64,000 bases of DNA, taken from UTCHB3 sp964625575. Lineage in GTDB: Bacteria; Bacteroidota; Ignavibacteria; Ignavibacteriales; Ignavibacteriaceae. Both the position numbers and the translations under genes were made by a program. The stretch is taken from assembly GCA_964625575.1 (NCBI GenBank), contig CAZVBQ010000018.1, forward strand, positions 6,627-70,626. Direction: 5' to 3'. The first letter of the stretch is position 1. Every line of letters begins with the position of its first letter. Of the stretch, positions 16,656-26,478 are shown piece after piece. The notes under the pieces were generated by a model. It was given only the letters and a program-made list of their open reading frames with translations, ran no database searches and had not been told where the DNA came from.

Positions 16656-18518
16656 GTGAACACATACTATAGACTTTTGCGCTATTCGGCGCGTTACTGG
16701 AAATACCTCGCCCTTTCGATCCTCTGCACGATAATATTCGCGCTTCTGAACGGTGCATCGGTTTATCTCTCAATACCACTTCTTGATACACTGTTCAACA
16801 CGACGGTAACTTCATCCGTGGCTCCTGCCGCGGGTGCACCGGAGGTATCTTCTTCCATCCTGCCTGATTTTATCATTTCGATAAAGGAAGCAATTTCAAA
16901 CTGGTTCAACTCATTCATCTTCTCGGGGGACAAGACTGATTCCCTTTTCAGGATTTGCATCGTAATATTTGCAGCATTCATTTTGAAGAATATCGCCGGC
17001 TATTTTCAGTCATTCTTCCTGAATTATGTTGAGCAGGGGATCGTCAGGGATCTCAGGGATGATGCATACGAACAATTGCACAAGTTGCCGATAAGTTACT
17101 TTAAAAGTGAACGTGTCGGTAATCTTATCTCGATCATTGTGAATGATATCACCGCCGTTCAGAACAGTGTATCGGCCACATTTCTGAATCTGATCAGAGA
17201 ACCGATCTCGATAGTTGTGTTCCTCGGCATCGCCATAAGCATCAGTTGGAAGTTGACTTTGATCTCGCTAATTACCGTGCCTTTCAGCGCGGGAATTGTA
17301 GCCCTGATCGGTATAAAGCTTCGCAAATACAGCGCCAGGATACAGGAAAAAATAGCCGACATCACGAGCGTTATTCAGGAGACTATCTCCGGGGTAAAGA
17401 TTGTAAAAGCGTTCGGAACCGAAGGATACGAGAATAAGAAATTCAGGAAGGAAACCCAGGGATATTTTAGACTCGTTCTCCACATCACGAGGATCAGAAA
17501 CCTTTCCGCCCCTATAGCCGAATCACTGAGCGTGATGGTGGGGGTGGTGATAATTTATTATGGCGGCACCCTTGCGTTAAGCCAAAACGAGATCAAGGCG
17601 AGTGAATTTCTCGGTTTTCTCTTCTCGATCTTTCAGTTGCTTCCACCTATCAAGGAACTGAGTGGTGTGAACAACAGGATTCAGGAATCTTCTGCCGCCG
17701 GAGACAGGATATTCGATATTATCGACACCCAACCCGAAATCTTTGACAAGGAAGGGGCAGAGTCACTATCGGGATTCACCTGTGATATCAAATTTGAGAA
17801 TGTGAAATTCGCTTACCCGGATGCCCCGGAAGAAACGGTGCTGGATGACATAAACTTCACGATAAAAAAAGGGGAAGTTGTGGCACTCGTCGGTCCAAGT
17901 GGAGGAGGTAAATCGACCCTTGTTGATCTTATACCCAGATTTTACGATGTCACGGGAGGCTCGATCCTGTTCGACGGGAAAGATATCCGGGATGTCAAAA
18001 TGGGAGACCTCCGCAAGTTTATCGGTATCGTTACACAGGAGACCATACTCTTTAACGATTCGATCAGAAACAACATAAGTTACGGCAGCACCATTTTCAG
18101 CGAGAATGACATTTTCGAGGCTGCAAAAATCGCGAACGCGCACAAATTCATCACCGAAATGCCGAACGGATACGAAACCGAGATAGGGGAGCGAGGGGTG
18201 AAACTCTCAGGCGGGCAAAGGCAAAGGCTTGCCATAGCCCGGGCGTTACTGAAAAACCCTGACATAATGATCTTTGATGAGGCAACAAGCGCGCTCGACA
18301 ACGAATCTGAAAAGCTCGTTCAGGAGGCTCTTGATAGATTAATGAAGAGCAGAACCGTGGTCGTAATCGCGCACAGGCTCTCAACAATCAAGAACGCGGA
18401 TAAGATCCTCGTCCTTGAAGACGGCAAGATCGTTCAGTCGGGCAACCACGATCAATTGTTGGAACAGGGCGGACTTTACAAAAAACTGTATGATATGCAA
18501 TTTAGAGATAAAACCTGA
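16656..18518 (+). CDS. ABC exporter, MsbA-like (fused permease and ATPase)
   Basis: A 620-residue half-transporter with six membrane helices (about 15-335) followed by a nucleotide-binding domain. Walker A GPSGGGKST is near 412-420, the signature LSGGQRQR near 517-524, Walker B IMIFDEATSALD near 538-549, and the switch histidine in VIAHRLST. The layout and length match lipid/multidrug exporters of the MsbA/BmrA type, which act as dimers to flip lipid A precursors or drugs. It starts with GTG. Which substrate it carries is unknown; the preceding lipoprotein may be an accessory. Confidence 0.87.
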   Translation: MNTYYRLLRYSARYWKYLALSILCTIIFALLNGASVYLSIPLLDTLFNTTVTSSVAPAAGAPEVSSSILPDFIISIKEAISNWFNSFIFSGDKTDSLFRICIVIFAAFILKNIAGYFQSFFLNYVEQGIVRDLRDDAYEQLHKLPISYFKSERVGNLISIIVNDITAVQNSVSATFLNLIREPISIVVFLGIAISISWKLTLISLITVPFSAGIVALIGIKLRKYSARIQEKIADITSVIQETISGVKIVKAFGTEGYENKKFRKETQGYFRLVLHITRIRNLSAPIAESLSVMVGVVIIYYGGTLALSQNEIKASEFLGFLFSIFQLLPPIKELSGVNNRIQESSAAGDRIFDIIDTQPEIFDKEGAESLSGFTCDIKFENVKFAYPDAPEETVLDDINFTIKKGEVVALVGPSGGGKSTLVDLIPRFYDVTGGSILFDGKDIRDVKMGDLRKFIGIVTQETILFNDSIRNNISYGSTIFSENDIFEAAKIANAHKFITEMPNGYETEIGERGVKLSGGQRQRLAIARALLKNPDIMIFDEATSALDNESEKLVQEALDRLMKSRTVVVIAHRLSTIKNADKILVLEDGKIVQSGNHDQLLEQGGLYKKLYDMQFRDKT

Positions 18519-18525
18519 AAACCGT

Positions 18526-19827
18526 CTATTTGGTAACGACGATCTTGAGTGTTGAAAAACTCTTTCCTGACATAAGCCTGAAAATATAAACCCCGGAGGG
18601 AAGACCCCGGGTGTCGAAATCAACACTGTGCTCTCCTGCCGGAATGTCTCCATCGAACAAGACCGCGATCTCGCGTCCCAAGAGGTCATAGACAACACCC
18701 TTCGCGTACCCCGTTGCGGGTATCTTGCACTTTATCTTGGAAACAGGACTACCGTCGCTCCCGGTTGAAGAAACGGGATTTGGGAATGATGCCACGTGCA
18801 TTTCTTCAGGCAATTGAGCCAATTCCTCATCAATACCAACCGAAGGATCGTAAATTAGAGTATGAAACCCGTTAGCAGAGGGGCTGTACGCGTATTTGGG
18901 TCTGTAAAACTTATCCCTCAGTGAAAATCTGTATTTGAATACGTAGCCCGATTTCATCTTCGTACTGTCAAGAAAGAAGTCCATTACTGATTGCGGGGTG
19001 GCGGCTTCAACCCTCCATGTTTGCAGCGCGGTGGAATCAATTCCGTTCGTGTAATACCCCTGCATGAAAAGCGAATCGTTGAAGTTAAGCTGGGGAATAA
19101 TATCACCGTAGGCAGAGTGCATGTCATGCGTGGTGTTTACCAGAAATGTTACACGGAAAATACTCATGGGAGGATATGGAGTGAATGCGATCTTTGGAGC
19201 CCATGTCTGAGTTTTGTAGATGGTGTCGCCGTTTGAGTTGAACCTGATGAGGTTGTAAGTCGACTCGGTATATGAAAATCCCCGGCCATTCGAGATTGAA
19301 TATGAGTAGTTGTGATATCTGAAACCGAGTCCTTTTTCAACCCTGAAAGTAATGTTCAGTGAAGATGGAGCGAATGACCAGTAATAGTCAAAGTAGCGTA
19401 CAGAGTCTGTGCCGGTCACCTTAATATTCACAGGGACATTTGAGTTGGCACCGGGCATATATCCCGCGTAATTTCCACCCGGAGGGATGTTGAAATCGAA
19501 GATCAGGTTCATCACTGTATCGTTGGAGAGGTAGTACACTTTGTTGTTAACCTCATCCATTCCGAAGTAGAGGTTAGGTTTGACCGCGTATCCTTTATAA
19601 AACCTGATGCTCCCAACAGCTTTTATCGAATCCACTTTGGTCTCTGAGAGCGAACCGCTTGTTGTTGACGATCCATATTCCCACGAGCTGGTAGTGGATA
19701 TATATTTTTCCTTGTCCTGCTCTGTCATCCTGAAGAAGGGTGTCGTTTGGGGCAAAATCCCTGCTGTGAAAATGAGAAGAGTAATGGGCAGATAGATGAA
19801 GAAATTACTGGTGGTAAACTTGTTCAT
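18526..19827 (-). CDS. Secreted protein with T9SS type A sorting domain
   Basis: A 433-residue exported protein. An N-terminal hydrophobic signal (about residues 8-26) is followed by a beta-rich region of unknown function. The C-terminal ~85 residues form a type IX secretion sorting domain: HVASFPNPVSS near 345, VVYDLLGREIAVLFDGDIPAGEH, and the final LPSGVYIFRLMSGKS and LKIVVTK. Such domains guide cargo through the outer membrane to the cell surface. It is convergent with the ABC exporter (stops seven bases apart). I do not recognise its function. Confidence 0.8.
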   Translation of the reverse strand: MNKFTTSNFFIYLPITLLIFTAGILPQTTPFFRMTEQDKEKYISTTSSWEYGSSTTSGSLSETKVDSIKAVGSIRFYKGYAVKPNLYFGMDEVNNKVYYLSNDTVMNLIFDFNIPPGGNYAGYMPGANSNVPVNIKVTGTDSVRYFDYYWSFAPSSLNITFRVEKGLGFRYHNYSYSISNGRGFSYTESTYNLIRFNSNGDTIYKTQTWAPKIAFTPYPPMSIFRVTFLVNTTHDMHSAYGDIIPQLNFNDSLFMQGYYTNGIDSTALQTWRVEAATPQSVMDFFLDSTKMKSGYVFKYRFSLRDKFYRPKYAYSPSANGFHTLIYDPSVGIDEELAQLPEEMHVASFPNPVSSTGSDGSPVSKIKCKIPATGYAKGVVYDLLGREIAVLFDGDIPAGEHSVDFDTRGLPSGVYIFRLMSGKSFSTLKIVVTK

Positions 19828-20038
19828 GGCAAATTCCTGTGTTTGCTCTGATAAACTGATGGATGAAGGTGAAACTTTGAGGAGGGCACAATACCGCGGG
19901 GCCCCTTTGTCAGGAGGGAGATTGTTGGATGCCCGGTTGAGGAATTATTCATCTTTTATCCAAGATTGACTCCCTAAACTTAGTAAAAATAATCAAGCCT
20001 CCAAAATATTTTTATTAGGTCGTAAAATGAATTTTTTT

Positions 20039-20058
20039 ACCGGAAAACCGGTTCCGGT
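20039..20058 (+). promoter_or_regulatory. Perfect palindrome in the lipoprotein promoter region
   Basis: Seven-base arms ACCGGAA and TTCCGGT are separated by six bases (AACCGG) that are not part of the pairing. The element ends two bases before a TATATTGG promoter-like box, in the -30 region, a classical position for a repressor or activator site. No cognate regulator is evident. Confidence 0.45.
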
Positions 20059-20060
20059 TG

Positions 20061-20068
20061 TATATTGG
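20061..20068 (+). promoter_or_regulatory. Candidate -7 promoter element of the small lipoprotein gene
   Basis: TATATTGG, one base different from the octamer upstream of rpmE2 and the GlmU-like gene, lies 44 bases before the GTG start and directly after a palindrome. Confidence 0.35.
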
Positions 20069-20112
20069 CAATTCGTTTTAATCAATTTCCGAAACATCAT
20101 TTGAGGCATCCC

Positions 20113-20568
20113 GTGAAAAAACTCACTTACTATTTTGCATTTCTTTCGCTCCTGTTTCTCCTCCCCGGGTGTGGCTCCGGAACTGAATCAGGAACACTTA
20201 ACGACCAGACAGCTTCTGTAAAAGTGGCTGAATTTCTGAAGATCATGATAACTGATCAGCGTCCCAAGACTTTGATCGATTTCATCGCTCCTTCATACAT
20301 AAAAGCGGCTAAATTCGATCCTGCTGACTACACTGTAAATACCTACTACCCAAAAACATACAAGATCGAGGAAGCATTTCCTTCACCTGACCTTTCTAAC
20401 GCGATAAATGTGGTTGCCGTCATTTATGGTGAAAACGAAGGATGGGCTCATCGTTTAACCTTTGTCGTATTCAACGACAACGGAAAACTTGTGTTCTTTC
20501 CCGGCAGCCACGACACCCAGACCAAGTATATTGATCCCTGGTACAAACTTCAGGAATACGTGCAGTAG
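20113..20568 (+). CDS. Small hypothetical lipoprotein
   Basis: A 151-residue exported protein. I place the start at the GTG at 20113, which has a GAGG ribosome binding site eight bases upstream and opens a signal peptide (VKKLTYYFAFLSLLFLLPGC) with a lipobox at LPGC; the longer reading from 20065 would put polar residues before the signal. The mature domain (about 120 residues) is mixed alpha/beta with no recognised motif and resembles small DUF-type immunoglobulin or NTF2-like lipoproteins only in size. A repeat element begins exactly at its stop codon. Confidence 0.65.
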   Translation: MKKLTYYFAFLSLLFLLPGCGSGTESGTLNDQTASVKVAEFLKIMITDQRPKTLIDFIAPSYIKAAKFDPADYTVNTYYPKTYKIEEAFPSPDLSNAINVVAVIYGENEGWAHRLTFVVFNDNGKLVFFPGSHDTQTKYIDPWYKLQEYVQ

Positions 20569-20693
20569 AACTTCAGTACTCCGGTACTTCAGTACTCCGG
20601 TACTTTGGAATTTTGGTACATCAGCGATCAATATGATCGGGGTGTTTAAACACTGAAGTACGGAAGTACTGAGTTACAGAAGTACCGAAGTTC
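20568..20693. repeat. GTACTTCAG/GTACCGAAG inverted-repeat element, copy 1
   Basis: The left half is tandem 'CTTCAGTACTCCGGTA' units; the right half is the reverse-complementary vocabulary (CTGAAGTACGGAAGTACTGAG ... GTACCGAAGTTC in shorter pieces). The two ends GAACTTC and GAAGTTC are perfect inverses, so the whole can fold into one long hairpin with a central loop holding GATCAATATGATC. It begins at the last base of a stop codon. A shorter relative lies near 28.0 kb, also touching a stop codon. Confidence 0.7.
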
Positions 20694-20725
20694 TTTGTGG
20701 AACTGATTTCTTTTTCCTGTTGTTG

Positions 20726-20754
20726 AAAAAAGTAAAGTTAATCTTGACTTTTTT
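20726..20754 (+). promoter_or_regulatory. Palindromic operator candidate upstream of the suf operon
   Basis: Two 12-base arms, AAAAAAGTAAAG and CTTGACTTTTTT, pair with a single mismatch around the five-base centre TTAAT. The element sits 60 bases before sufB in the promoter region. Its AAGTCAAG-like half site resembles the GACT/AGTC cores bound by Rrf2-family regulators such as IscR. An Rrf2 gene with three cysteines lies just past the suf genes, so it is the natural candidate to bind here. Confidence 0.6.
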
Positions 20755-20813
20755 GTATAGATTCAATAAGTTTAAATATTGGATTTTGAATTTTTTTCAC
20801 ACAAGGAAATTGA

Positions 20814-22262
20814 ATGAGCAATACTGAGATCAATGAGATTGAAGAGTTAGCGAACCGGGAGTACAAATACGGTTTTGTAACTGAGATCGATTCCGAAACA
20901 TTCAAGCCCGGGCTGAACGAGGATGTTATCCGCGCCCTTTCTGAGAAGAAGGAAGAGCCTGAATGGATGCTTGAGTGGCGCCTGAAGGCTTACCGCCAGT
21001 GGCTTAAAATGGTTGAGCCGAAATGGCCAAACGTAAATTACCCGCCTGTCGACTTCCAGGAGATCAGTTACTATTCCGCTCCGAAACAGAAGAAAAAGCT
21101 TAACAGCATGGACGAGGTTGATCCCGAGTTGCTTAGCGCTTTCAATAAATTGGGTATTCCCCTTGAAGAGCAGAAGCTCCTCGCGAACGTGGCGGTCGAC
21201 GCTGTTTTCGATTCAGTTTCTGTTGCCACCACCTACAAGGAAAAGCTTAAAGAGCTCGGCATTATCTTTTGCTCAATGTCGGAAGCCATCAGAGAGCATC
21301 CTGATCTCGTAAAGAAATATCTTGGATCAGTGGTGCCCGCTGCCGATAACTTCTACTCAGCGCTTAACTCCGCTGTTTTCAGCGACGGTTCTTTTGTTTA
21401 CATCCCGAAGGGTGTAAGATGCCCGATGGAACTTTCAACCTATTTCAGAATTAATGCCGCGAACACAGGTCAGTTCGAGAGAACCCTGATCGTGGCTGAC
21501 GAATATTCATACGTAAGCTACCTCGAAGGTTGCACCGCTCCGATGCGCGATGAGAACCAGCTTCACGCTGCTGTGGTTGAATTGGTGGCAATGGATAACG
21601 CCCAGATAAAATATTCAACGATTCAGAACTGGTACGCCGGTGACAAAGAGGGAAGGGGAGGCATCTATAACTTTGTTACCAAGCGCGGACTCTGTAAAGG
21701 TGTTAACTCCAAGATCTCATGGACACAGGTTGAGACCGGCTCAGCGATAACCTGGAAGTACCCAAGCTGTATACTTTCCGGCGACAATTCGATAGGCGAA
21801 TTTTACTCTGTTGCTGTTACAAACAACATGCAGCAGGCAGATACCGGTACAAAGATGATCCATATCGGCAAGAACACCAAGAGCACGATCGTCAGCAAAG
21901 GTATCTCAGCAGGACTTAGCAACAACACTTATCGTGGTTTGGTAAGAATTGGCAAGAAAGCCGAAAATGCAAGAAACTACTCACAGTGCGACTCCCTTCT
22001 TATCGGCGACAAATGCGGAGCCCACACCTTCCCTTACCTCGAAGTAAGCCATCCGACAGCTACTGTTGAACACGAAGCCACCACTTCCAAGATCGGTGCT
22101 GATCAGATATTTTATCTGAACCAGAGAGGTCTTTCAACAGAAGACGCGGTCAGCATGATCGTAAACGGCTACTGTAAAGAGGTTTTCAAAGAGCTTCCGA
22201 TGGAGTTCGCCGTTGAAGCAACAAAACTTTTAAGCATCAGCCTCGAAGGCAGTGTAGGTTAA
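20814..22262 (+). CDS. sufB: Fe-S cluster assembly protein SufB
   Basis: A 482-residue scaffold subunit of the SufBCD complex, on which [4Fe-4S] clusters are built in the cytosol. The family N-terminus (REYKYGFVTEIDSET), the central FVYIPKGVRCPMELSTYFRIN block, and the C-terminal GDKCGAHTFPYLEVSHPTA and YLNQRGLSTEDAVSMIVNG blocks are all present; Cys in GDKCGAHT is the conserved candidate cluster residue. Length is typical. It is the first gene of a tightly packed suf operon and lies downstream of a strong palindrome. Confidence 0.97.
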   Translation: MSNTEINEIEELANREYKYGFVTEIDSETFKPGLNEDVIRALSEKKEEPEWMLEWRLKAYRQWLKMVEPKWPNVNYPPVDFQEISYYSAPKQKKKLNSMDEVDPELLSAFNKLGIPLEEQKLLANVAVDAVFDSVSVATTYKEKLKELGIIFCSMSEAIREHPDLVKKYLGSVVPAADNFYSALNSAVFSDGSFVYIPKGVRCPMELSTYFRINAANTGQFERTLIVADEYSYVSYLEGCTAPMRDENQLHAAVVELVAMDNAQIKYSTIQNWYAGDKEGRGGIYNFVTKRGLCKGVNSKISWTQVETGSAITWKYPSCILSGDNSIGEFYSVAVTNNMQQADTGTKMIHIGKNTKSTIVSKGISAGLSNNTYRGLVRIGKKAENARNYSQCDSLLIGDKCGAHTFPYLEVSHPTATVEHEATTSKIGADQIFYLNQRGLSTEDAVSMIVNGYCKEVFKELPMEFAVEATKLLSISLEGSVG

Positions 22263-22286
22263 TAAATTTAGAAGGAAATAGCAAAG

Positions 22287-23051
<765 letters not shown>

Positions 23052-23063
23052 GGCGGTCACCAG

Positions 23064-24377
23064 ATGAGCAACACGGCAGAATTCAAAAAATGGTACGTCG
23101 AGAACTTTAAAAAGTTCGAAGCAAATCTCAACGGAGAGAGCAAACTCCCGATCCACCAAACCAGGAAAGAAGCGCTTGAGAAGTTCCTCGATCTGAAATT
23201 TCCGACTCTGAAGGATGAAGAGTGGAAGTACACTAACGTTACTCCAATTCTTGCTCACAAGTTTGAGGACACCTTGGTCAACCCTCCCGTTCCGGCGAAG
23301 GTTGATCTCGGAAAATATCTTTTCAACAGAGAAAATTTCTATACCATCGTTTTCATAAACGGTGTATATGACTCAGCTAATTCGGATGAAGTGGATGCCC
23401 CCGGTATTACTCTTTGTAATCTGAAGACCGCGATAGTAAAGTACCCCGAAGAAGTGAACAACTACATTGGCAAGTTCGCGAGGGTGGAAAACAGCATATT
23501 TACTGCTCTTTCCACCGCGTACATAAATGACGGTGTTTTCCTGAAGGTTAAATCGGGTAAGGCGTTAGAGAAACCGGTTCAGGTTCTTTATGTAAATTCA
23601 GGTGGTGACAACCTTCTGATACAGCCGCGAAACCTTTTCGTGATCGGCAAGAATGCCCAGGCAAAAGTTGTTGAATCTTATTATGCGGAGGGTGAAAGCA
23701 CCTACTTCACCAACGCGGTGACAGAAACTTACGTTGACCAGAACGGAATTCTTGAACACGTGAAAATTCAGGAAGAGAGTGAAAAAGCTTTTCACATCTC
23801 CACAACTGAAATTGATGTGGAGAAGGAGAGCAAATACTCCTCTTACAATATCAATTTTGGCGGCACTTTAGTGCGAAACGACCTGAATGCCCGTTTCAAC
23901 GGCGAATATGGACATGTAACCCTTAACGGACTCTATCTTGGTCAGGGCGAGCAGCACATCGACAATCACACATTGATCGATCACGCCGTGCCCAATTGCG
24001 AGAGTCATGAAATGTACAAAGGCGTGCTCGATGACTCCAGCCGCGCCGTGTTCAATGGCAAGGTTTACGTGAAAAAAGACGCGCAGAAAACCAACGCCTT
24101 CCAGGAAAACAAAAACGTTATTCTCTCTGATGATGCCCGGGTTGATACAAAACCTCAGCTTGAGATCTTTGCTGATGACGTGAAATGCTCGCACGGCGCG
24201 ACAATCGGCAGACTGAGTGGTGAGTCACTTTTCTACCTCAGAGCGCGTGGAATTGGTGAGGAACTCGCCAGAACAATGATTATTAACGCTTTCGCCAACG
24301 ATGCCGTTCATACAATCTCGATCAATGAGGTCAGAGGACGTATCGAAGACCGTGTCGCGGTGAAACTGAGCAAATAA
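23064..24377 (+). CDS. sufD: Fe-S cluster assembly protein SufD
   Basis: A 437-residue SufB paralogue that completes the SufBC2D complex and helps iron entry. The N-terminal helical domain contains FPTLKDEEWKYTNVTP. The C-terminal beta-helix core carries NAFQENKNVILSDDARVDTKPQLEIFADDVKCSHGATIG, a hallmark of SufD (quoted here only in part: the conserved Cys-Ser-His is in VKCSHGATIG, near 373-382). Length and order are normal for a sufBCDSU operon; the spacing to sufC is 12 bases. Confidence 0.96.
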   Translation: MSNTAEFKKWYVENFKKFEANLNGESKLPIHQTRKEALEKFLDLKFPTLKDEEWKYTNVTPILAHKFEDTLVNPPVPAKVDLGKYLFNRENFYTIVFINGVYDSANSDEVDAPGITLCNLKTAIVKYPEEVNNYIGKFARVENSIFTALSTAYINDGVFLKVKSGKALEKPVQVLYVNSGGDNLLIQPRNLFVIGKNAQAKVVESYYAEGESTYFTNAVTETYVDQNGILEHVKIQEESEKAFHISTTEIDVEKESKYSSYNINFGGTLVRNDLNARFNGEYGHVTLNGLYLGQGEQHIDNHTLIDHAVPNCESHEMYKGVLDDSSRAVFNGKVYVKKDAQKTNAFQENKNVILSDDARVDTKPQLEIFADDVKCSHGATIGRLSGESLFYLRARGIGEELARTMIINAFANDAVHTISINEVRGRIEDRVAVKLSK

Positions 24378-24390
24378 AGAAGACCATTAA

Positions 24391-25641
24391 ATGACCGAAG
24401 AAAAAAACACGACGGTTAAAACAGTTTTTGACGTTGAGAGGATCAGGAACGACTTCCCGGTCCTCCATCAGTCAGTTCACGGAAAACCGCTCGTTTACCT
24501 CGATAATGCCGCGACCACTCAGAAGCCTCAACAGGTTATCGATGTACTTTCAGAGTATTACAAAGGCTACAATTCAAATATTCACCGGGGAGTGCACCTC
24601 TTAAGCCAAAAGGCGACAGATGAGTATGAAAAAGCCCGTGTGAAAGTTCAGAACTTTCTGAATGCCCCAAAAGCAAAAGAGGTGATATTCGTAAGAGGGA
24701 CGACTGAGGGGATCAACCTTGTTGCAAACACTTACGGAAGGAAGTTCATCAAGGAAGGCGATGAAATAATCGTCTCGGAGATGGAACACCATTCAAATAT
24801 TGTCCCTTGGCAGATGCTGTGTGAACAAACCGGCGCGAAGCTCAGAGTTATACCCGTTGACGACAACGGTGAACTGATCATGGATGAGTACAAAAAGTTG
24901 CTGAACGAAAGAACGACATTCGTTTCTGTTGTTCACGCGTCAAACACCCTCGGTACTGAGAATCCGGTTGAGGAGATCACGAGACTTGCCCATGAAGCCG
25001 GTGCAAAGGTACTGATAGATGGCGCGCAATCAGTGCAACACTTCGAAGTGGACGTGCAAGCAATTGGATGTGATTTCTATGTGTTTTCGGGTCACAAACT
25101 TTACGGACCTACCGGTATCGGAGCCCTTTGGGGCAGGGAAGAACTCCTCGAGCAGATGCCGCCGTGGCAGGGAGGTGGTGACATGATTGTTCATGTAACT
25201 TTTGAAAGAACCATCTATAACGAACTTCCCTACAAGTTTGAGGGTGGCACTCCGAACATTGCCGGTACGATCGGTCTCGGACACGCGATCGATTACGTTA
25301 ACGGAATCGGTCTTGAGAATATACGTGCTTATGAAAGCGAACTTTACAGGTATATGGAGCAAACTTTCCTCGGCATCGAGGGTGTAACCTTGATAGGGGC
25401 GGCGGCTCACAAAAGCAGCGTCTTCTCCTTCAAACTCGCTGATATCCATCCGCACGATGTGGGGACTATCATGGATATGGAGGGAATCGCCATCCGTACA
25501 GGGCACATGTGCACCCAGCCTGTGATGAAGCGTTTCGGCGTGCCCGCGCTTTCAAGGGCTTCTATAGGATTTTACAATACCAAAGAAGATATCGACCGCG
25601 CTGCGGCCGGTATCAAAAAAGTAATTGAGGTCTTTGCCTGA
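24391..25641 (+). CDS. sufS: Cysteine desulfurase SufS
   Basis: A 416-residue PLP enzyme that takes sulfur from cysteine and passes it as a persulfide to SufU. The PLP lysine is Lys236 in FSGHKLYGPTG and the catalytic cysteine is Cys374 in RTGHMCTQPVMKR, within the short group II loop typical of SufS. MEHHSNIVPW and GAQSVQHF are the expected cofactor and substrate contacts. Its stop codon overlaps the first base of the sufU start region, indicating coupled translation. Confidence 0.97.
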   Translation: MTEEKNTTVKTVFDVERIRNDFPVLHQSVHGKPLVYLDNAATTQKPQQVIDVLSEYYKGYNSNIHRGVHLLSQKATDEYEKARVKVQNFLNAPKAKEVIFVRGTTEGINLVANTYGRKFIKEGDEIIVSEMEHHSNIVPWQMLCEQTGAKLRVIPVDDNGELIMDEYKKLLNERTTFVSVVHASNTLGTENPVEEITRLAHEAGAKVLIDGAQSVQHFEVDVQAIGCDFYVFSGHKLYGPTGIGALWGREELLEQMPPWQGGGDMIVHVTFERTIYNELPYKFEGGTPNIAGTIGLGHAIDYVNGIGLENIRAYESELYRYMEQTFLGIEGVTLIGAAAHKSSVFSFKLADIHPHDVGTIMDMEGIAIRTGHMCTQPVMKRFGVPALSRASIGFYNTKEDIDRAAAGIKKVIEVFA

Positions 25642-26096
25642 TGAATGATGAATTAAAAGAGATATACCAGCAGGTAATTCTCGACCATAACAAGAATCCA
25701 AGAAATTTCAGAAAGATCGAAATCCCTTCACATCACTCAGAGGGTTTGAACCCACTTTGTGGTGACCATGTATGGGTTTACCTCGACGTGGTTGACGGCG
25801 TGATCCGGGATATCTCATTCGAAGGGAACGGTTGCGCCATTTCAAAATCTTCAGCTTCCATAATGACTGCCGAACTGAAAGGTAAAACTGTTGAAGAGGC
25901 TGAAAGGCTGTTCGAACAGTTCCATTCCCTTGTGACCGGAAAGCTCACCGATGAGGAAGTGATAGAAGAGATGGGCAAGCTCGGAATATTTCAGGGTGTG
26001 AGGGATTTCCCGGTCAGAGTGAAATGCGCGAGCCTGCCGTGGCACACCATGCACGCGGCACTTCACCAAAAAGATACCGCAGTCAGTACGGAGTAA
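25641..26096 (+). CDS. sufU: Sulfur-relay/scaffold protein SufU
   Basis: A 151-residue member of the SufU branch of the IscU fold. The metal/sulfur ligands are all seen: Cys40 and Asp42 (PLCGD), Cys65 (GNGCAIS) and Cys129 (RVKCASLPW). The 20-residue insert between the second and third cysteines, compared with IscU, is present. In this family the zinc-bound protein accepts persulfide from SufS and delivers it to SufBCD. The ATG overlaps the sufS stop. Confidence 0.95.
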   Translation: MNDELKEIYQQVILDHNKNPRNFRKIEIPSHHSEGLNPLCGDHVWVYLDVVDGVIRDISFEGNGCAISKSSASIMTAELKGKTVEEAERLFEQFHSLVTGKLTDEEVIEEMGKLGIFQGVRDFPVRVKCASLPWHTMHAALHQKDTAVSTE

Positions 26097-26099
26097 CTT

Positions 26100-26420
26100 G
26101 TGACAAGAGAAAATATTGAAGCTTTACAAGATAAAGTAATCGCCACTCTTAAAACCATCTTCGATCCCGAGATCCCGGTGGATATCTGGGAACTTGGTTT
26201 GATCTATCACCTCAAATTCGATCTAGAGGGCAATCTCGTTGTTGAGATGACCCTTACCAGCCCAATGTGCCCCGTTGCCGAAAGCCTTCCCGCGGAGGTG
26301 GAAACCAAACTGAAGGGGATTGAGGGAATTAACGATGTAAAGATCAAGCTCGTCTTCGATCCGCCATGGGACAAGGATATGATGAGCGAAGTGGCACAAT
26401 TGGAACTTGGGTTCCTCTGA
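26100..26420 (+). CDS. sufT: DUF59/MIP18-family protein, SufT-like
   Basis: A 106-residue cytosolic protein with the DUF59 core: IFDPEIPVDIWELGLIYHLK near residues 20-40 and VEMTLTSPMCPVAESLP with the conserved cysteine. DUF59 proteins next to suf genes act in Fe-S cluster maturation or delivery, probably as carriers. It begins with GTG three bases after sufU and so is part of the operon. A second, shorter DUF59 gene lies in the nos cluster. Confidence 0.88.
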   Translation: MTRENIEALQDKVIATLKTIFDPEIPVDIWELGLIYHLKFDLEGNLVVEMTLTSPMCPVAESLPAEVETKLKGIEGINDVKIKLVFDPPWDKDMMSEVAQLELGFL

Positions 26421-26478
26421 TTTTAACCTGCCTTGAGGCAGAGATTCAAGAATAAGCAATAGCTTGGAAGGAAAACAC

